This document shows, piece by piece, positions 20,427-29,743 of a stretch of DNA of 39,985 nucleotides; positions within the stretch are counted from its first letter, which is position 1, and every line of letters starts with the position of its first letter. This stretch comes from Actinomycetota bacterium (GTDB lineage: Bacteria > Actinomycetota > Actinomycetes > Nanopelagicales > Nanopelagicaceae): positions 1 to 39,985 of the forward strand of contig WLOF01000005.1 of assembly GCA_009699375.1 (NCBI GenBank), in the 5' to 3' direction. The notes below the pieces were generated by a model. That model saw only the letters and a list, made by a program, of their open reading frames with translations, was not told the origin of the DNA and ran no database searches. Position numbers and translations under genes: made by a program.

Positions 20427-21092
20427 CTACCAATGTGTTCGCAACGATAGTAGAACTTCAGGAGTTAGGTCGCTCAACGAATCAAAAACTTTTACACGCT
20501 CTGATTCCTTGATGGCAACTAAATGTGGAAGGGCAATGACGTACGCGCCACTCTCTACTGCCGACTGTACGCCTGTCAGCGAGTCTTCGAGAACTAGACA
20601 ATTTTTCGGATGGACGCCCAAATAATGGGCAGCCTTTATATAACTTTCCGGAGAAGGTTTTGGATATTGCACATCATCGCTTGATATTGTTAATTCAAAA
20701 CTCACGGGTGTTATAGATTTCAAAACTGCATCCATTAGTTTCCTCGGGCTCGCAGAAACCAAAGCCGTTTTAGCTCCTTGATCTCTAACAAATGAAAGAA
20801 TTTCGAGAGCTCCGTTCATCAATCCAGCTCCTGCCTCCATTTTAGCCACCATAAGGTTTACAAGTTCAGTAACAAAATAATCTGCATCTTTCGTATTGCC
20901 AGCAAGCTGATTCATATAATCGCCCACTCTGTTTAATGGACCACCTAAACAAAACGCCTGATCTTTCGAGGTCCAGAGATAACCGAACCTATCCATGAGT
21001 TCTATCTCAGATTCCAACCAAATGGGTTCAGAATCGACCAAAGTTCCATCCATATCGAATAAAACTGCATCAAAAAACGGTAGCTTATTCAA
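20427..21092 (-). CDS. HAD-superfamily hydrolase / phosphatase (beta-phosphoglucomutase-like)
   Basis: DAVLFDMDGTLVDSEPIW, KTALVSASPRKLMDAVL, YPKPSPESYIKAAHYLG, VLEDSLTGVQSA. Confidence 0.9.
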   Translation of the reverse strand: MNKLPFFDAVLFDMDGTLVDSEPIWLESEIELMDRFGYLWTSKDQAFCLGGPLNRVGDYMNQLAGNTKDADYFVTELVNLMVAKMEAGAGLMNGALEILSFVRDQGAKTALVSASPRKLMDAVLKSITPVSFELTISSDDVQYPKPSPESYIKAAHYLGVHPKNCLVLEDSLTGVQSAVESGAYVIALPHLVAIKESERVKVFDSLSDLTPEVLLSLRTHW

Positions 21093-21104
21093 TTCACTGA
21101 ACTA

Positions 21105-24100
21105 TCAACCCGCGTTGAAATATTTAGCTTCAGGGTGATGAACAATGATGGCCGACGTAGATTGTTCTGGATGTAACTGGAATTCTTCAGAAAGTTCTAC
21201 CCCAATTCTGGAGGGTTGGAGAAGTTCGCATAATTGGACTTGTTGTTCAAGATCGGGGCAAGCTGGGTAACCAAAAGAATAACGAGACCCCCTATAGCCT
21301 TGATCCAAAATCCCTTGTAAATCCGAAGAATCATCATTTCTGACTGATAATTCTTCACGGATACGCGCATGCCAATGTTCAGCCAAGGCCTCAGTAAGTT
21401 GAACTGATAATCCGTGCAATTCCAGATATTCACGATATGCGTTGGCATCGAATAGTTTTGCCGTCGCACCACTCACTTCATTGCCCATAGTGACAACGTG
21501 GAACGCCACAACATCTGTTTTCCCAGAATCTTTCGAGGCGAAATAATCACTAATGCAAAGTCTGCGATCTCTCGATTGTCGCGGGAAGGTAAATCTCACT
21601 CTTTCGGTTCCTTTTTTGGGCCCTTCATGTTCGAGAATGATCAAATCATTGCCTTCACTCACGCAAGGAAAATATCCGTAGACAACAGCGGCGTTCAACC
21701 AACCTTTGGACAAACTTTCATTCAGTAAGGATCGCAGGCGTGGGCGGCCTTCAGATTCAACCATCGCTTCATATTCGCCACGATTGGATTTAAGCCCCCA
21801 TTGACCTACAAACAAGGCGCGTTCATCCAACATTCCTGAATATTCGGCAAGTGGAATTCCTTTCACAATACGACTCCCCCAAAATGGTGGTGTTGGAATA
21901 TCAATATCAATTGCGACATCACTTCTTCGTGTGTCAACCTCGTGTGATATTTCTTCACGGGTTACTGCTTTCACTCGGCGTTCACGCAATGGCGGTAATT
22001 GAACATCTGGCTCTCCACGCTTTATTGCCATGAGAATATCCATCAGTTTGAGACCTTCGAAAGCATCTCTCGCATAACGAACTTCTCCTGGAAATAGCGA
22101 AGCCAAATCCTGCTCAACATAAGCACGAGTAAGGGCCGCGCCACCAAGAACAATCGGCCATTTTTGATCTAAACCACGCGAAGTCAGCTCCTCGAGGTTT
22201 TCCTTCATAATCACTGTAGATTTCACAAGCAATCCGCTCATACCAATTGCATCAGCATTCGATTCGGTTGCAGCGTCAATAATCTGATTAATAGTTTGCT
22301 TGATCCCGATATTTACCACTTTGTACCCATTGTTTGAAAGAATAATGTCTACAAGATTTTTTCCAATATCGTGAACGTCTCCTCTTACAGTCGCTAAAAC
22401 CATAGTTCCACGGCCATCTGCATCAGATTTTTCCATAAAAGGTTCTAAGAACGCGACAGCACCTTTCATCACCTCAGCACTTTGCAATACAAAAGGAAGT
22501 TGCATCTCCCCTTTGCCAAACAATTCACCAACAATCTTCATTCCTTCAAGGAGATGCTCATTAATTATCGATAACGCCGGCATTCCCGCGGAAAGAGCCG
22601 ATTGAAGGTCTCCTTCTAGCCCCACTTTTTCACCATCTATGATTCGTCGAGCCAGTCGTTCTTCAAGCGGCAGCGCAGCTAATTCGGCTGCTCGCGTTAA
22701 ACGAGAATTAGTAAGTTCCACTCCTTCAAATAGCTGGAGGAATGTCGTGAGCGGATCATAAACACAATCTTCTCCGTCAAAAACTCTTCGATCGTAGATG
22801 AGATCCAACGCAACTTCCTTTTGTTTGGCGTCGATACGAGCCATTGGCGTGATTTTTGAAGGATGGACGATTGCCGAATCCAAACCAGCTGCTACCGCTT
22901 CATGTAGAAAAACTGAATTCAGAACAACACGTGCAGCTGGATTTAAGCCAAAAGAAACATTACTTACCCCTAATGTTGTTTGAACCTCCGGGAATTCTTC
23001 TTTCAGCGCCTTTATTGCGTTTAACGTTTCGATGCCATCTTTACGCGTTTCTTCTTGCCCCGTGGCGATAGGGAAAGTTAGGCAATCAATAAGTATGTCC
23101 CCGGTTTTCATTTGCCAGTTCTGTGTTAAATCTAAGATGAGTCGTCGAGCGACGCGGAGTTTCCATTCCGCATCTCGAGCTTGTCCCTGTTCATCTATTG
23201 TTAGGGCAATAACACTTGCTCCGTGTTCATTCACGAGAGGCATAACGCGCGCATAGCGTGAACTAGGACCGTCGCCATCTTCAAAATTCACAGAGTTGAT
23301 AACACTTCGGCCACCTAATCTTTCTAGGCCCGCTTTAATCACATGCGGTTCGGTTGAATCGAGGACAATCGGTAATGTCGAGGATGTTGCGAATCTACTT
23401 GCCAATTCGCTCATATCATCTGCGCCATCTCTCCCCACATAATCCACTGAAAGATCGAGCATATGAGCACCATCGCGAATTTGATCGCGAGCAATTTCAC
23501 TACATGTCTGCCAATCACTTGATAAAAGCGCATCCCTGAACGCACGGGAACCATTTGCGTTCGTACGCTCACCAATAGCCATATACGTTTGATCTTGTCG
23601 AAAAGGAACATATTGATAGAGCGACGAAGCGCCAGGATCTAGCTCACTTGAGCGCTTCTTAACCACTCGTCCCGAAACCTTTTCTACAACAGCTTTAAGA
23701 TGTTCAGGTGTAGTTCCACAGCATCCACCAATTAAATTGACACCGTAATCATTGACAAAAGTTTCAAGCGCGATAGCCAATTCCGAGGGAGTTAATGGAT
23801 ACTCAGCCCCGTGTTTGCCCAAAATAGGTAAACCTGCATTAGGCATTACCGATATGCCGATCTGCGCATTTTTACTTAAGAATCGCAGATGCTCTGACAT
23901 TTCGGTTGGACCGGTTGCACAATTGAGACCTATTAAATCGATATGTAAAGGTTCCAGAGCATTGAGAGCTGCTCCTATTTCGGAACCAAGCAACATCGTT
24001 CCAGTTGTTTCGACAGTAACTTGAGCGATAATAAGAACATCGCGTCCAGATTGAAGTACGGCATCCCGAGATGCGTTAATGGCAGCTTTTGCTTGAAGTA

Positions 24101-24608
24101 GATCTTGCGCGGTTTCAATCAGTAATGCATCACTGCCTGAATCAACTAGCCCCTTGGCGGCTAAGAAGTAGGCATCTTTGAGTTTCTTATATGTTGTGTG
24201 TCCGAGACTTGGGAGTTTAGTTCCGGGTCCCAAGGAGCCAAGAACATACCGGGGTTTGTCATCAGTGGAAAAAGCATCCGCGCTTCGTCTGGCGATAACA
24301 CCCCCTGCAAACGCTAATTCATAGATGCGATCTTCTATTCCATATTCCGCCAGATTCGCCCAATTAGCTCCGAATGTATTTGTTTCGATCGCATCCACGC
24401 CAACATGTAAATACTCTTCGTGGATAGCTTGTACAACTTCGGGCTTCGTGATGTTGAGAATTTCATTGCAACCTTCGTGTCCTTGATAATCCTCTAACGT
24501 GGGGTTGGAAGCTTGGAGCATCGTGCCCATAGCTCCATCCGCAATTACGCATCGCGATGCCAAGGCCTCACGCAAGGTTTGGCGTTGAGTAGCGGCTGGA
24601 GTCGTCAC
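21105..24608 (-). CDS. metH: Cobalamin-dependent methionine synthase
   Basis: CVIADGAMGTMLQAS, GGCCGTTPEHLKA, B12 site VRGDVHDIGKNLV, C-terminal activation domain. The ORF track extends to 24746, but homology begins at VTTPAATQRQTLREAL, GTG at 24608. Confidence 0.95.
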   Translation of the reverse strand: MTTPAATQRQTLREALASRCVIADGAMGTMLQASNPTLEDYQGHEGCNEILNITKPEVVQAIHEEYLHVGVDAIETNTFGANWANLAEYGIEDRIYELAFAGGVIARRSADAFSTDDKPRYVLGSLGPGTKLPSLGHTTYKKLKDAYFLAAKGLVDSGSDALLIETAQDLLQAKAAINASRDAVLQSGRDVLIIAQVTVETTGTMLLGSEIGAALNALEPLHIDLIGLNCATGPTEMSEHLRFLSKNAQIGISVMPNAGLPILGKHGAEYPLTPSELAIALETFVNDYGVNLIGGCCGTTPEHLKAVVEKVSGRVVKKRSSELDPGASSLYQYVPFRQDQTYMAIGERTNANGSRAFRDALLSSDWQTCSEIARDQIRDGAHMLDLSVDYVGRDGADDMSELASRFATSSTLPIVLDSTEPHVIKAGLERLGGRSVINSVNFEDGDGPSSRYARVMPLVNEHGASVIALTIDEQGQARDAEWKLRVARRLILDLTQNWQMKTGDILIDCLTFPIATGQEETRKDGIETLNAIKALKEEFPEVQTTLGVSNVSFGLNPAARVVLNSVFLHEAVAAGLDSAIVHPSKITPMARIDAKQKEVALDLIYDRRVFDGEDCVYDPLTTFLQLFEGVELTNSRLTRAAELAALPLEERLARRIIDGEKVGLEGDLQSALSAGMPALSIINEHLLEGMKIVGELFGKGEMQLPFVLQSAEVMKGAVAFLEPFMEKSDADGRGTMVLATVRGDVHDIGKNLVDIILSNNGYKVVNIGIKQTINQIIDAATESNADAIGMSGLLVKSTVIMKENLEELTSRGLDQKWPIVLGGAALTRAYVEQDLASLFPGEVRYARDAFEGLKLMDILMAIKRGEPDVQLPPLRERRVKAVTREEISHEVDTRRSDVAIDIDIPTPPFWGSRIVKGIPLAEYSGMLDERALFVGQWGLKSNRGEYEAMVESEGRPRLRSLLNESLSKGWLNAAVVYGYFPCVSEGNDLIILEHEGPKKGTERVRFTFPRQSRDRRLCISDYFASKDSGKTDVVAFHVVTMGNEVSGATAKLFDANAYREYLELHGLSVQLTEALAEHWHARIREELSVRNDDSSDLQGILDQGYRGSRYSFGYPACPDLEQQVQLCELLQPSRIGVELSEEFQLHPEQSTSAIIVHHPEAKYFNAG

Positions 24609-24636
24609 GTGGGCGAGGTTACCGTAAGGTGAGGTT

Positions 24637-25479
24637 ATGGAGATTCTCAATATCCCTGCGTTGCGAAACCCGCGAATGATTATTGCTTTCACTGGCTGGA
24701 ATGATGCGGGCGAGGCTGCATCAGGCGCAGTTGAACACCTTCTCAATCATTGGAAAGGAACGAAAATCGCTGAGATGGAGAGTGAAGAATTTTACGATTT
24801 TCAAGTCAATCGTCCTCAAGTGTCGCTCACTGAATCAAAAATGAGAACGATTTCATGGCCAACAACATCAATTTTTGCGGTTCAAACCCCGCACCTGCAT
24901 TGTGATTTTGTCCTTGTTCAAGGCCCAGAACCATCGCTTAAATGGAAGAGTTTTGTTTCCGATCTGTTGGATTTAGCAGATGATTTAGATGTGCAACTTA
25001 TTGTGACATTGGGAGCTTTACTGGCAGATGTCCCTCATAGCCGTTCGATACAAGTAACAGGAAGTGCCGCACATCCAGAAGTAGCTAAGCGACTAGGTAT
25101 GGAAATCAGCCATTATCAAGGTCCCACTGGAATTTTAGGAGTGATACAAGAGGGTGCTTATCGTCGAGCCATCGATTGCATAAGTTTTTGGAGTGCTCTG
25201 CCTCATTATGCTTCTGCTTCACCTTCGCCTAAAGCAACCTTAGCTCTTATCAATTCTTTAGAAGACTTCCTTGAAATTTCGATCCCACTCGGAGATTTAC
25301 ATTCGAGTGCGCAAATATGGGAATCCGATGTTGATGAATTAGCTGAACAAGATAGCGATATCGCTGAGTACGTCAAACAACTTGAGGATTCCAAAGATGC
25401 ACAAGAACTACCTGAAGCTACGGGCGATGAAATTGCCCGCGAATTTGAGCGTTATTTGAGACGAAAAAGTTCAGAATAA
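24637..25479 (+). CDS. PAC2 family protein
   Basis: RMIIAFTGWNDAGEAASGAVEHLL, FVLVQGPEPSLKWKSF, GPTGILGVIQEGA; adjacent to metH as in related actinobacteria. Confidence 0.88.
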   Translation: MEILNIPALRNPRMIIAFTGWNDAGEAASGAVEHLLNHWKGTKIAEMESEEFYDFQVNRPQVSLTESKMRTISWPTTSIFAVQTPHLHCDFVLVQGPEPSLKWKSFVSDLLDLADDLDVQLIVTLGALLADVPHSRSIQVTGSAAHPEVAKRLGMEISHYQGPTGILGVIQEGAYRRAIDCISFWSALPHYASASPSPKATLALINSLEDFLEISIPLGDLHSSAQIWESDVDELAEQDSDIAEYVKQLEDSKDAQELPEATGDEIAREFERYLRRKSSE

Positions 25480-25482
25480 TTT

Positions 25483-26724
25483 TTAGAATGCTATTCCTAA
25501 TAACGAATCAATCGCTCTAGAAAGTTCGCCAGGTTTTCCCCCGGTTAATCCGGATTCAGTTTCTTCGCACCACAATTCCAACGCTTTAAGCGCTGATGGC
25601 GTATCGAGGTCATGTGAAATGGCTGCAATTAAAAGTTGAACCACTCCGGAAGTAGGGGCAACCTCTTCGCGAGATAGATTTCTACGTAACCGTTCGAGTA
25701 AATTCTCTGCCTCTTGCAATACAGCTGAACTCCACATTCGGTCCTGTGAATAATGGCTACTCATGAGAGCACAACGAATAGCCATAGGATCTGTTCCTTG
25801 CGCCACAAGTGTAGAAACAAGAACCAAATTTCCTTTGCTTTTACTCATTTTCTCGCCGTCATAACCAATCATTCCGGCGTGCATATACACCCTGGCAAAA
25901 TCTTTTCCGTTCAGAGCGCGTGCTTGAGATGCTCCGATCTCATGATGGGGAAATTGCAAATCACTGCCCCCACCTTGGATATCTATTGAATAGTCATCAG
26001 TCATTGAACTGTGAATATAATTGAGCGCGATAGCGCAACATTCAATGTGCCAACCGGGACGTCCGATACCTAATGGCGATGGCCATCCTGGTTCATTTTC
26101 TCGCTTTTGCATCCATAACATTGCATCCAATGGATCTTCTTTGCCAGGTCGGTCTGGATCGCCGCCACGTTCTTTAGAAATCCTGACCATTTCTTCATCA
26201 GATAAATGCGCACGAGTCCCAAACCCAGGGTCAATGCGCACACGAAAATAAATATCCTCAGAAACCGAATACGTAGCACCGTTCTTCTGTAACTCCCCTA
26301 TGGCGTCAATTACTAACGGTATAGATTCCACCGCACCAACAAGATGTTCGGGCGGAATAACGTGTAAATCCGTCATATCGCTTCTAAAAAGTTCGATTTG
26401 TGAAGTAGCCAGTGATTCCCATGAAACGTTATCCCTACGAGCGCGCTCCAACAGTGGGTCATCGATATCGGTCACGTTTTCAATGAAATGCATGATTTGA
26501 CCGGCACTTCGTATGTAGCGATTTACTAGATCAAAAGCAATGTACGTTGCTGCATGGCCCAAATGAGTCGCGTCGTACGGTGTTATTCCGCATACGTACA
26601 TACGGATATCACGATTTTGAGGCAATGAAACGAGCTCGTCGGTAGCAGTTGATTTCAATTGCAATGAAGGAAAAATATATCGGGCATCAAATGGTGGGAT
26701 AGCTAACTCTGCCCAGGAATTCAT
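25483..26724 (-). CDS. mshC: L-cysteine:1D-myo-inositol 2-amino-2-deoxy-alpha-D-glucopyranoside ligase MshC (mycothiol biosynthesis)
   Basis: CysS-like: MYVCGITPYDATHLGHAATYIAFDL, GWHIECCAIA, GGGSDLQFPHHE, GEKMSKSKGN; locus with SCO1664/DUF3090 genes is typical for mshC rather than cysS. Confidence 0.9.
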   Translation of the reverse strand: MNSWAELAIPPFDARYIFPSLQLKSTATDELVSLPQNRDIRMYVCGITPYDATHLGHAATYIAFDLVNRYIRSAGQIMHFIENVTDIDDPLLERARRDNVSWESLATSQIELFRSDMTDLHVIPPEHLVGAVESIPLVIDAIGELQKNGATYSVSEDIYFRVRIDPGFGTRAHLSDEEMVRISKERGGDPDRPGKEDPLDAMLWMQKRENEPGWPSPLGIGRPGWHIECCAIALNYIHSSMTDDYSIDIQGGGSDLQFPHHEIGASQARALNGKDFARVYMHAGMIGYDGEKMSKSKGNLVLVSTLVAQGTDPMAIRCALMSSHYSQDRMWSSAVLQEAENLLERLRRNLSREEVAPTSGVVQLLIAAISHDLDTPSALKALELWCEETESGLTGGKPGELSRAIDSLLGIAF

Positions 26725-26762
26725 TTCTTTATCTTAGAGGTTGAAAGAAAAATACGCCCTCT

Positions 26763-27515
26763 TTAATAGGCGGGCCAAGGAACTGCTGGCCAATCCTTAG
26801 AAGGCAATGGGAAAACCTCATCATTAAGAAGGCGGTTCACTCGAGATTTAAGGGCTATTAGTTCTAGCTCGGTTACATGATCCAACAATTGTTTCCCTAG
26901 TTTCTGCTCGAGATTGTCGAGTAGGCGTTGAAGTAGGGCAATTTCTTCAATAAATAGTGCAGCACCAGCCCACTGCCATAAGACGGTTCGCAATTTATCG
27001 CTTTCGTGAAAAGTTACCCCGTGATCACATCCGTAGATTTCGTCATCAGTCGTAGGTAATAGATGACCGATTTTTCGATCCGTGTTATTTACAATCGCAT
27101 CAAACAATGCGATTTTACGAAGTTGCGGCAAATCCTTTTGAAAAAGTTCTACGAGATCAACGCTTTCATCGATGTCAATCCATAATTGCACCATTCCCTT
27201 GCCAAAGGGGCCTTCGCGCAAGATAGTTAAAGGAACCACGCCAAGACCTGAAGCTTCACTGATGAGATATGCAGCGTATTCTCGATCTGCAAGAGTGCCA
27301 CTTGCGAAATCCCATAACGGACGCTCTCCAGCAACTGGTTTATAAATGCAGGCGATTTCTACTTCGTTCTTAAACGCACACGCATAAAGTGTTGCGTTGG
27401 ATGCGTCCACCAAACGTCCCGTGACGCGGATTTCCCCATGACGCAAAACGCTATGAAGAACGTTCAGCTCAGCGGCGGTAACCATTAGCCCTCGGACAAA
27501 CATGCCCTCTTGCAT
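26763..27515 (-). CDS. SCO1664-family protein (PI3/4-kinase-like fold); start may be 27485
   Basis: EVACIYKPVAGERPLWDF-like segment, REYAAYLISEASGLGVVP, FDAIVNNTDRKIGHLLP; next to a DUF3090 gene. Confidence 0.82.
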   Translation of the reverse strand: MQEGMFVRGLMVTAAELNVLHSVLRHGEIRVTGRLVDASNATLYACAFKNEVEIACIYKPVAGERPLWDFASGTLADREYAAYLISEASGLGVVPLTILREGPFGKGMVQLWIDIDESVDLVELFQKDLPQLRKIALFDAIVNNTDRKIGHLLPTTDDEIYGCDHGVTFHESDKLRTVLWQWAGAALFIEEIALLQRLLDNLEQKLGKQLLDHVTELELIALKSRVNRLLNDEVFPLPSKDWPAVPWPAY

Positions 27516-28026
27516 CTAAAGGAAGTCCACAAAAAATGCAAGGTGGACGGCCAGCATTAACAACTTTGAGTGCCCTATCAGCGAAAATTTCTGCACTGCT
27601 TGGAGTAATAACTAACCGCAATAAATCAGGACCTTCATCTTCTTCACCTAACAATTCAACTTCTAACCCATCGTCGGAAATAAGGGATTGATCGAATGCT
27701 TGAAAATCCATAGAAATAAGCTCTCGATCGGCCAGCCAGATAAGTCCAATGATGCCTACGACGAACTCTTCCATGATGGGCGCTTCCATGGGCTTGTCAT
27801 CAACGGGCTGTTTATTCCGTAAAAGTTCGGGGTTAGTTTTATTGATTTCACGGATCAGAAAATTGATGCGTTCTGCCAGAGCTAGTACTTGGGATTTTTC
27901 AACGGCCACCGAGATTAATCTTCGACCTGCCTTTGCTTGCACAAAGAATGTCCGGTCGCCTGGCTCTCCCACCGTACCTACGATGAATCTTTCAGGGTTT
28001 TCAAATAAATGAATAATTCGTGACAT
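27469..28026 (-). CDS. DUF3090 family protein
   Basis: ERFIVGTVGEPGDRTFFVQAKAGRRLISVAVEKSQV; C-terminal CIFCGLPLDARGHVCPRANGYRR putative metal-binding tail. Confidence 0.87.
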   Translation of the reverse strand: MSRIIHLFENPERFIVGTVGEPGDRTFFVQAKAGRRLISVAVEKSQVLALAERINFLIREINKTNPELLRNKQPVDDKPMEAPIMEEFVVGIIGLIWLADRELISMDFQAFDQSLISDDGLEVELLGEEDEGPDLLRLVITPSSAEIFADRALKVVNAGRPPCIFCGLPLDARGHVCPRANGYRR

Positions 28027-28028
28027 AA

Positions 28029-28709
28029 CTACGATTTAACTTTCATGCCAGCGCCTCCACCGACGAGAAGGCGTTTAGAGTGTTTAAAATTTCCGATTTC
28101 AGCCAAATTTGATGTGCTGTCGTTCATCGCTAGTAAACGAGGTTTTGCATCGCCGAAATCCAGGATTGTTATGGATGCTGGATCTACCACGAACCTTTGA
28201 AGCTCGTCTAAATGAAGACCGAGAGCGTGAGTGATAAGAGATTTAATAACATCACCGTGGGATACAACTATGGAAAGGCCATTACCCGTTGTTTTCACCA
28301 GCGACGCAAGCGCTCGAGAAGTTCGTTCACTCATGTTCGTCATGGATTCTCCAGAAGGGAATTGCACTTGCGATGGAACGCTTTGCACGGTTTTCCAAAG
28401 TCGTTGTCGTGAGAGTGTGCTGAGTTTCCTGCCGCTCCAAGTACCGTAATCGACCTCGATAAAATCATTCACAATCTTTACTGGCGTAGTAACCGCATAG
28501 TCGCGTAGCCATGGCGCGATCGTTTGTTGACATCTTTCCATAGGGCTGATGTGGATAGATTTGACGCGTATGCCCGCTAATCGCTTACTTAAATTTTCGG
28601 CTTGCGATTCGCCCCGTGAACTAAGAAAAACACCTGGGAGTTGCCCTGAAAGGATTCCCTTTTCGTTTGCTTGAGAATGAGCATGCCGTATGAGAAGAAC
28701 TATCGACAT
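28029..28709 (-). CDS. Histidine phosphatase family protein (phosphoglycerate mutase-like)
   Basis: LLIRHAHSQANEKGILSG, SPMERCQQT, EVDYGTWSGRKLS, IVVSHGDVIKSL. Confidence 0.9.
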   Translation of the reverse strand: MSIVLLIRHAHSQANEKGILSGQLPGVFLSSRGESQAENLSKRLAGIRVKSIHISPMERCQQTIAPWLRDYAVTTPVKIVNDFIEVDYGTWSGRKLSTLSRQRLWKTVQSVPSQVQFPSGESMTNMSERTSRALASLVKTTGNGLSIVVSHGDVIKSLITHALGLHLDELQRFVVDPASITILDFGDAKPRLLAMNDSTSNLAEIGNFKHSKRLLVGGGAGMKVKS

Positions 28710-28788
28710 GTTGCTCCATTCTAAACTCGATTAACTAAGCGCGAGTTTATCGAGGTTTTCAGACCAGCGTCTTGCTAAAGTCGACGCT

Positions 28789-29736
28789 ATGGAGATGAGA
28801 CGAGCAGGCTCAAGTGGGCTCACCGTCTCGCGCTTAGGTCTCGGAACTATGACGTGGGGCCGGGATACAGATGAACATGAAGCAGCCGACCAATGTCGTG
28901 CATTTTTGGACGCTGGAGGGAATTTTCTTGACACAGCTGCAATGTATGCCGATGGAGATAGTGAGCGCGTCATTGGAGGTCTCATCGGAGCACTCTTTCG
29001 TCGAGAAGATGTGGTGATCGCTACAAAAGGTGGAGTGACTTTCCCCGATGGAATTAAAACTATAAATAATTCTCGAGGCGCCCTGATTAATGATCTCGAA
29101 AAATCTTTACAACGTCTGGGTACAGATTATGTTGATCTTTGGCAAATTCATACGTGGGATCCTCATAATCCATTAGATGACACTTTGTCAGCTTTAGATT
29201 TTGCTTATACGAGTGGCAAAGCTCGATACGTTGGTATTTCTAATTTCTCCGGATGGCAGAGTGCTAGAGCAATAACCGTCCAGCAAAGCGTCGCAAGCAG
29301 GGCTCCCATCGCAACGTCGCAAAATGAATATTCGTTAGTGAATAGAAATATTGAACGAGAAGTCTTACCCTGCATGAAAGAATTGGATGTTGGTCTGCTT
29401 GCTTGGTCTCCGCTTGGCCGTGGAGTCTTAACCGCTAAATATCGCCACGGAATACCCAGTGATTCAAGAGCAGCCAGTGCACATCTCACAAATTTTGTTC
29501 AACCTTATCTTGACGATCGCAGCGCCGGCATCGTCGAAGCAGTTTGCGTCGCTGCAGAAGGACTGGGATATTCACCCCTAGAAGTAGCTCTAGCTTGGGT
29601 GAGAGATGCGCCAGGAGTAACGAGTGCAATAGTAGGAGCTAGAACAGGCGCACAACTTCGGGGAATCTTGGCTAGTGAAGAAATTTCCTTGCCTGCAATT
29701 GTGCGTAGCGCTTTGGATGACGTGTCACAGCCATAA
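28789..29736 (+). CDS. Aldo/keto reductase
   Basis: MRRAGSSGLTVSRLGLGTMTWG, GGNFLDTAAMYADGDSE, RLGTDYVDLWQIHTWDP. Confidence 0.92.
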   Translation: MEMRRAGSSGLTVSRLGLGTMTWGRDTDEHEAADQCRAFLDAGGNFLDTAAMYADGDSERVIGGLIGALFRREDVVIATKGGVTFPDGIKTINNSRGALINDLEKSLQRLGTDYVDLWQIHTWDPHNPLDDTLSALDFAYTSGKARYVGISNFSGWQSARAITVQQSVASRAPIATSQNEYSLVNRNIEREVLPCMKELDVGLLAWSPLGRGVLTAKYRHGIPSDSRAASAHLTNFVQPYLDDRSAGIVEAVCVAAEGLGYSPLEVALAWVRDAPGVTSAIVGARTGAQLRGILASEEISLPAIVRSALDDVSQP

Positions 29737-29743
29737 TAAAGTG

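Noticed and set aside
24609-24746. N-terminal extension of metH in the ORF track
   Set aside because: Residues MRRCSTAPDAASPA... are the antisense of the PAC2 N-terminus; MetH similarity begins at VTTPAATQ with a good -10 in front.
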